Source: Akebia trifoliata
Lineage: Eukaryota; Streptophyta; Magnoliopsida; Ranunculales; Lardizabalaceae
DNA length: 64,000 nt
NCBI GenBank assembly: GCA_017979445.1
Contig: CM030710.1
Location: forward strand, 9,906,248 to 9,970,247
Direction of reading: 5' to 3'
A program made the position numbers and the translations under genes. The notes under the pieces are model-generated. The model ran no database searches and was not told where the DNA came from. It worked only from the letters and a program-made list of their open reading frames with translations. Below are positions 59,300-64,000 of this stretch, piece by piece (position 1 is the first letter of the stretch; every line of letters begins with the position of its first letter).

Positions 59300-60135
59300 T
59301 ATATTAAGTTGTCAAAAATCCATTATGGGTGAATGAAAAATCGGTTCCTAAAAACCCCTATTAGCCATGGTTTGTTGTATGTGATTTATAAGATTATTGA
59401 GTTTATAAGAGAAACTCTTTAGTCCCACATCGGATAGGAATAAGAAAATTGTCTAGTTCTTATATAGAACTTCTTATATCACTTAAGTGTATATGAGAGT
59501 GAGACTTGGATAAGCCCACACACGCGCATAAGGGGCCCATGGGCTCAAGAAAGATTTGATCCATTGGTCCAAAATATCCTTAATGCGTGTGCGGGCACAG
59601 GATGCGCGCGCAGGGGGGGTGCAAATTTTGTCAATTTGACTTCACGTGGGTGCGCGCGACGGGCCCTTTTGCTAATTTTCATATAATGCTTGGGTTGGGC
59701 TTAAATCCATTTTTTTTTTCTTTTGAAGGGGCACACCCCTCACCGTCCATTAGAACACCATGGGTGCGTTCGGTTTGTTTAGGTTATCTCGATCTCAGTT
59801 TTATTTACTAAAAAATTTTATCTTCTTCTTCTTTGCTGTTTAAACGTGCAAGCATTCTATTTTTCATTTGCATTCTTTGAGAGTACAAACAGTAGCGTTC
59901 GGTTCGCTAGACGTGTAGATTGTAGTGCTGCCTCTACATGTGTGATTGTTGTATCTTGGGAGACAATTGTTCATTGATCCGTGTGCACCAAGTTATGGGA
60001 ACAAAATTGTCTTAAGGGCACTGTTCAACACATGCCTCAGTCAAACTTCTATTTTCGGGTATCTACCGAATTACAATCTTAAGACAATTTTCGGTGTCGA
60101 CTTTTCTTTTATTCTGTTCTTACAGATTAGAAAAA
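59300..60135 (+). promoter_or_regulatory. Ty1/copia 5' LTR and leader (limits uncertain)
   Basis: AGTCCCACATCGG (59421-59433) followed by TATATAGA (59461-59468) looks like a copia U3 promoter. A GC-rich stretch with GTGCGCGCGACGGGCCC follows. ATTACAATCTTAAGACAATT and a pyrimidine-rich tract ending ACAG at 60125 precede the gag ATG by ten bases, which suggests a spliced leader. I could not find a standard primer site, so the LTR end is not fixed, and the 3' LTR is outside the window. Confidence 0.5.
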
Positions 60136-61020
60136 ATGAATCACCAAGAGAAACTCGAGAAATTTAATGGCTCGGATTTTAAGAGTTGGCAACAGAAAAT
60201 GTTGTTTTATTTAACAACATTAAACTTAGCCAAATTCCTTCAAGAAGATGTACCTATTCTGAAGGAAAACGAATCAGATAGCACAATGGTTGCTGTTATC
60301 GAAGCATGGAAACACTCTGATTTCCTATGCAGGAATTATATCCTCAATAGATTGGATAATACACTGTATAACGTATATAGCCCAATCGCCACTGCAAAAG
60401 AACTGTAGGAATCTTTAGACAAGAAATATAAGACAAAAGATGTTGGACAAAAGGAATTTGCAGTCGGTAGATTCTTGGATTATAAAATGGTGGATTCCAA
60501 AACAGTTATCAATCAAGTTCAAGAACTTCAAATTATCCTGCATGAAATTCATGCAAACGGCATGTTAATAGTGAATCCTTTCAAGTGGCATCGGTAATTA
60601 AAAAATTACCGCCATCTTGGAGAGACTTCAAAAATTATTTAAAGCACAAACGTAAGGAGATGAAGCTTGAGGACTTGATAGTGCGCTTAAGGATTGAGGA
60701 AGATAACATACTAAGTGAGAAAGGGGCGAAGAATAACTACTACGAGTCTAAGATTAATGTAGTAGAAGTTAAACGGCCTAAGTCGAACTCTCACAACAAA
60801 AAGAGGAAATTCTCTACTCTGAGTCCTAAAGGTAAGGACTTTAAGAAATTCAAGGGAACCTATTTTATTTGCAACAAACCAAGACATCGAGCCAAAGACT
60901 GTCACAAACGCAAGGACCAGGATTCATTGAAGAATAAATTGGTTCAAGCCCAATTGTCCGAAGTAGAGAATCTTGTTGCTGTTGTTTCTGACATCAACCT
61001 CTCAGCAGTTGTCTCTGAAG
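60136..61020 (+). pseudogene. Ty1/copia gag
   Basis: ATG at 60136: MNHQEKLEKFNGSDFKSWQQ, a typical copia Gag start (F.G.NF..W). A TAG at 60406 replaces a usual Trp in the ELWE segment. A frameshift near 60560 separates this from ASVIKKLPPSWRDFKNYLKH. The zinc knuckle at about 60861 reads YFICNKPRHRAKDC: the first Cys is Tyr and the Gly before His is Arg, so zinc binding would be lost. Gag would form the particle. Confidence 0.93.
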
Positions 61021-62354
61021 TAAATTTAGTCGGAAATACTAAAGAATGGTGGGTAGACACAGGGGCTACTCGACATATATGTTCTGACAAAAATTTATTT
61101 TCAGTATATAGTAAAACAGGAAATGATGAACAACTCTTCATGGGCAACTCTTCAATTTCATGAATTGTAGGTCAAGAGAAGGTAGTGTTGAAATTTACTT
61201 CGGGGAAGAGTCTTACATTAAATGACGTGCTGCACCTACCAGACATCCGGAAAAATCTAGTATCCGGATCTTTACTAAGTAAGAAGGATTTCAGATTAGA
61301 ATTTGAATCTGATAAATTTGTACTTACTAAAAATGGTATGTACGTGGGCAAGGGGTATTTGACCGATGGTCTGTGTAAACTAAATGTAATGACAATTGTA
61401 CCCAAAGATTCAATTATGAATAAAGAGAATTTTTCTGTTTATATGCTTGAGTCTTTCAATGTGTGGCCTGATAAATTAGGTCATATGAATTTTAATACCT
61501 TGCGAAGGTTAATGAATTTAGATTTATTACCTAAATTTCATATTGACCAAAATCATAAATGTGAAACATGTGTGGAGGCCAAATTAACCAAAACACCCTT
61601 TCATTCTGTGGAAAGGAATTCAAAACCTTTAGAATTAATTCATAGTGATATCTGTGATTTAAAATTTGTGCAAACAAGAGGTGGGAAAAAGTATTTGATT
61701 ACTTTTATCGATGATTGCACAAGATATTGTTATGTTTATTTACTAAGGAGTAAAGACGAAGCCTTATAAATGTTTAAACATTACAAGGATGAAGTTGAAA
61801 ATCAACTCAGGCAAAAGATGAAGGTAGTAAGAAGTGATAGAGGAGGTGAATATGAAGCACCCATCGGTGAGTTCTGTTTAGAACATGGTATTATTCACCA
61901 AACTACCGCTCTTTATTCACCACAATCTAATGATGTTGCTGAACACAAAAATCGAACCTTAAAAGAAATGATGAATGTTATGTTGATAAGTTCTGATTTA
62001 TCCCAGAATTTGTGGGGGGAAGTAATACTTTCAGCAAATCATATTCTTAACAAAATACCTCACAAGAAATCAGACCAAACTCCATATGAGTTATGGAAAG
62101 GTCGAAGACCATCTTATAAATATTTAAAAGTGTGGGGGTGTTTAGCTAAGGTAATGGTTCCAAATCCAAAAAAGGTTAAAATAGAACCAAAAACCATTGA
62201 TTGTATATTCATTAGTTATGCACATAATAGTAGTGCATATCGATTCCTTATGCACAAATCTGACATTCTTGACGTTCATGAAAATACGATTATTGAGTCA
62301 AGGAATGCTTCAGTTTTTGAGAATATTTTTCCTTGTAAAAATATACAAATATAA
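61021..62354 (+). pseudogene. Ty1/copia protease and integrase
   Basis: Protease: EWWVDTGATRHICSDKNLFS with the Asp-Thr-Gly site. TGA at 61161 follows, then KSLTLNDVLHLPDIRKNLVS. Integrase zinc region: HMNFNTLRRLM, HKCETCVEAKLTKTPFHSVE. Core: LIHSDICDLKF (Asp), YLITFIDDCTRYCYVYLLRS, TAA at 61767, then VVRSDRGGEYEAPIGEFCLE (Asp) and YSPQSNDVAEHKNRTLKEMM (Glu). The GIAER-like segment reads DVAEHKN here. A frameshift follows 62354. Confidence 0.94.
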
Positions 62355-62461
62355 GTTCTCATTAAAGAACTTATGATACTGCGATTACTAACTCACAAGG
62401 AAATATAGACCAAAAGTCTATAGAAAATAAGGATAAACCTAGACGCAGTAAGAGACATAAA

Positions 62462-64000
62462 GTGACTAAGTCTTTTGGTCCTGATTTTCTAACTTTTTTG
62501 TTAGAAAATGAACCTCAAACCTTTAAGGAAGCTATGTCTACACCTGAAGCACCTTATTGGACAGAGGTTGTAAATAACGAAATTGATTCAATTATGCAGA
62601 ATCATACTTGGGAATTGGTGGATCTTCCACCAGGTAGCAAACCTATAGGTTGTAAATGGATCTTCGAAAAGAAGATGAAACCCGATGGTTCCGTAGACAA
62701 ATACAAGGCGAGACTTGTTGCCAAAGGGTTCAACCAAAACGAAGGTTTGGATTTTTTTGACACCTATTCACCAGTTATAAGAATAACTTTCATTCGTATG
62801 TTGATAGCTATTGCAGCGTTGCATAAGCTAAAAATACATCAAATGGATGTTAAAACAGTCTTTTTAAATGGTGAATTAAATGAAGAAATTTATATAGAAC
62901 AACCAGAAGGTTTTACTGTCAAAGGACAGGAAAGAAAAGTGTGCAGACTTGTTAAATCTCTTTATGGATTAAAACAAGCACCTAAACAATGGCATGAAAA
63001 ATTTGACAGTATAATGATGTCAAATGGTTTCAAAATAAATGAATGTGACAAATGTGTATACGTTAAAAGCATTGAAGATGCTTATGTCATTGTTTGCTTA
63101 TATGTTGATGATATGTTAATTTTAGAATCTAACAAAAATATCATCAAGTCAGCAAAGAAAATGTTGACTAATAAGTTTGAAATGAAAGACTTAGGTGTTG
63201 CGGATGTTATACTAGGGATAAAAATTAGTAGAACACCAGAAGGACTTGTTATTATCTCAATCACATTATATTGAGAAAATACTTAAGAAATTTAATCAAT
63301 TTGATTGTAGTCCAGTTAAAACACCAATAGAAGTTAATTTTCATTTGAAGAAAAATACTGGTGAGAGTATATCTCAATTAGAATATTCTTGTATAATTGG
63401 CAGTTTAATGTATCTCATGAACTGCACAAGGCCAGACAATGCTTACTCAGTAGGCAAACTGAGTAGATATACAAGTAATCCAAGATTAGATCACTGGAAG
63501 GCATTAGTCAGAGTTTTAAGATACTTAAAATATACTCTAAACTATGGGTTGCACTATACAAGATATCCAGCGGTACTTGAAGGATATTGTGATGCGAATT
63601 GGATATCATATTCTGAAGAATCAAAATCCACAAGTAGATATATTTTTACACTTGGAGGTGCAGCCGTTTCTTGGAAATCTTCTAAGCAGACGTGTATAGC
63701 CCGATCTACCATGGAATCGGAATTTATAGCGTTAGATAAAGCAGGAGAAGAAGCTGAGTGGTTTCAACATTTTTTAGAAGATATTCCTTTATGGCAAAAA
63801 CCCGTGCCCGCCATCTGCGTACATTGTGATAATCAAGCAGCGATAGCAAGGGCACAAAATAATATTTATAATGGTAAATCTAGACATATTCGTCGTAGAC
63901 ACAATACTGTTAAGCAGTTGCTCTCAAATTGAGTTATTTCCATTGATTATATAAAGTCTAAGGAAAATCTCGCGGATCCGCTTATCAAAGGTTTAACAAG
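62462..64000 (+). pseudogene. Ty1/copia reverse transcriptase and RNase H (runs off right edge)
   Basis: RT: HTWELVDLPPGSKPIGCKWI, KARLVAKGFNQNEGLDFFDT, IHQMDVKTVFLNGELNEEIY and YVDD at 63101-63112. A frameshift near 63245 splits [13 protein letters not shown] from the part before. RNase [21 protein letters not shown] (first Asp), [20 protein letters not shown] (Glu) and [14 protein letters not shown] (Asp). TGA at 63930 replaces a Gly-type position before VISIDYIKSKENLADPLIKG. The polymerase core is well kept in sequence but cannot be made as one protein. Confidence 0.94.

Larger units (their letters stand above)
59300..64000 (+). mobile_element. Ty1/copia retrotransposon, right end outside window
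   Basis: Order gag, protease, integrase, RT, RNase H, which is the copia order (integrase before RT). The polyprotein is broken by four in-frame stops and about three frameshifts, so the copy is inactive. The last bases encode ADPLIKGLT, close to the usual C-terminus (ADPLTKGL), so only the end of pol, the purine tract and the 3' LTR are missing. Confidence 0.94.

Overview
This window reads as plant nuclear DNA, most likely a dicot and most likely heterochromatin. Both kinds of LTR retrotransposon typical of plants are present (Ty3/gypsy of chromovirus and Tat/Ogre type, and Ty1/copia). There is also a Mutator-like (MULE) transposase and a plant-mobile-domain (PMD) gene with GT..AG introns. 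I see no intact host gene, no rRNA or tRNA gene and nothing bacterial. Almost every coding stretch carries stop codons or frameshifts, and insertions are nested in one another. The species cannot be named from the sequence.

Layout. 1-7985: a chromovirus-type gypsy element with ~3.15 kb LTRs (the left one cut by the window edge) around a short, decayed 2.2 kb internal region. 7986-9340: AT-rich repeats. 9350-21445: a foldback/Mutator-style element whose inverted ends are built from tandem short repeats. It encloses a PMD pseudogene. A 3.5 kb solo LTR sits in one exon of that pseudogene, and the solo LTR in turn contains a 372-bp MITE-like element with nested hairpins. 21445-24610: unassigned DNA plus a reversed Ogre 3'-UTR fragment with its own tandem repeat. 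24615-28100: a second partial copy of the foldback family, split by a clean solo LTR (2622 bp, 5-bp TSD GATCC). 28103-28745: a tandem array. 28900-30216: two small convergent decayed genes, one unrecognised (139 codons) and one with a viroplasmin/RNase H1 N-terminal domain plus a C-terminal membrane segment.

30931-51118 (minus strand): a MULE transposase pseudogene split by a full-length 17.2 kb Ogre/Tat element (31615-48771, TSD GATGG). That element has ORF1, gag-protease, RT/RNase H with an extra RNase H, integrase, and a 3' UTR rich in tandem repeats. 51261-58648: the 5' part of a second Ogre/Tat element (LTR, ORF1 and gag remnants), cut off just before protease. 58649-59300: unassigned DNA with a 63-bp repeat. 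~59300-64000: a decayed Ty1/copia element that runs off the right edge.

The most interesting signals are four. First, the PMD/MULE repeat family, which links a PMD gene, a transposase and two small genes through shared palindromic subterminal arrays. Second, the motif similarity between Ogre ORF1 and the PMD protein. Third, the near-identical LTRs around a decayed interior at 1-7985, which point to mobilisation in trans. Fourth, the unusual membrane-tailed viroplasmin-domain gene.
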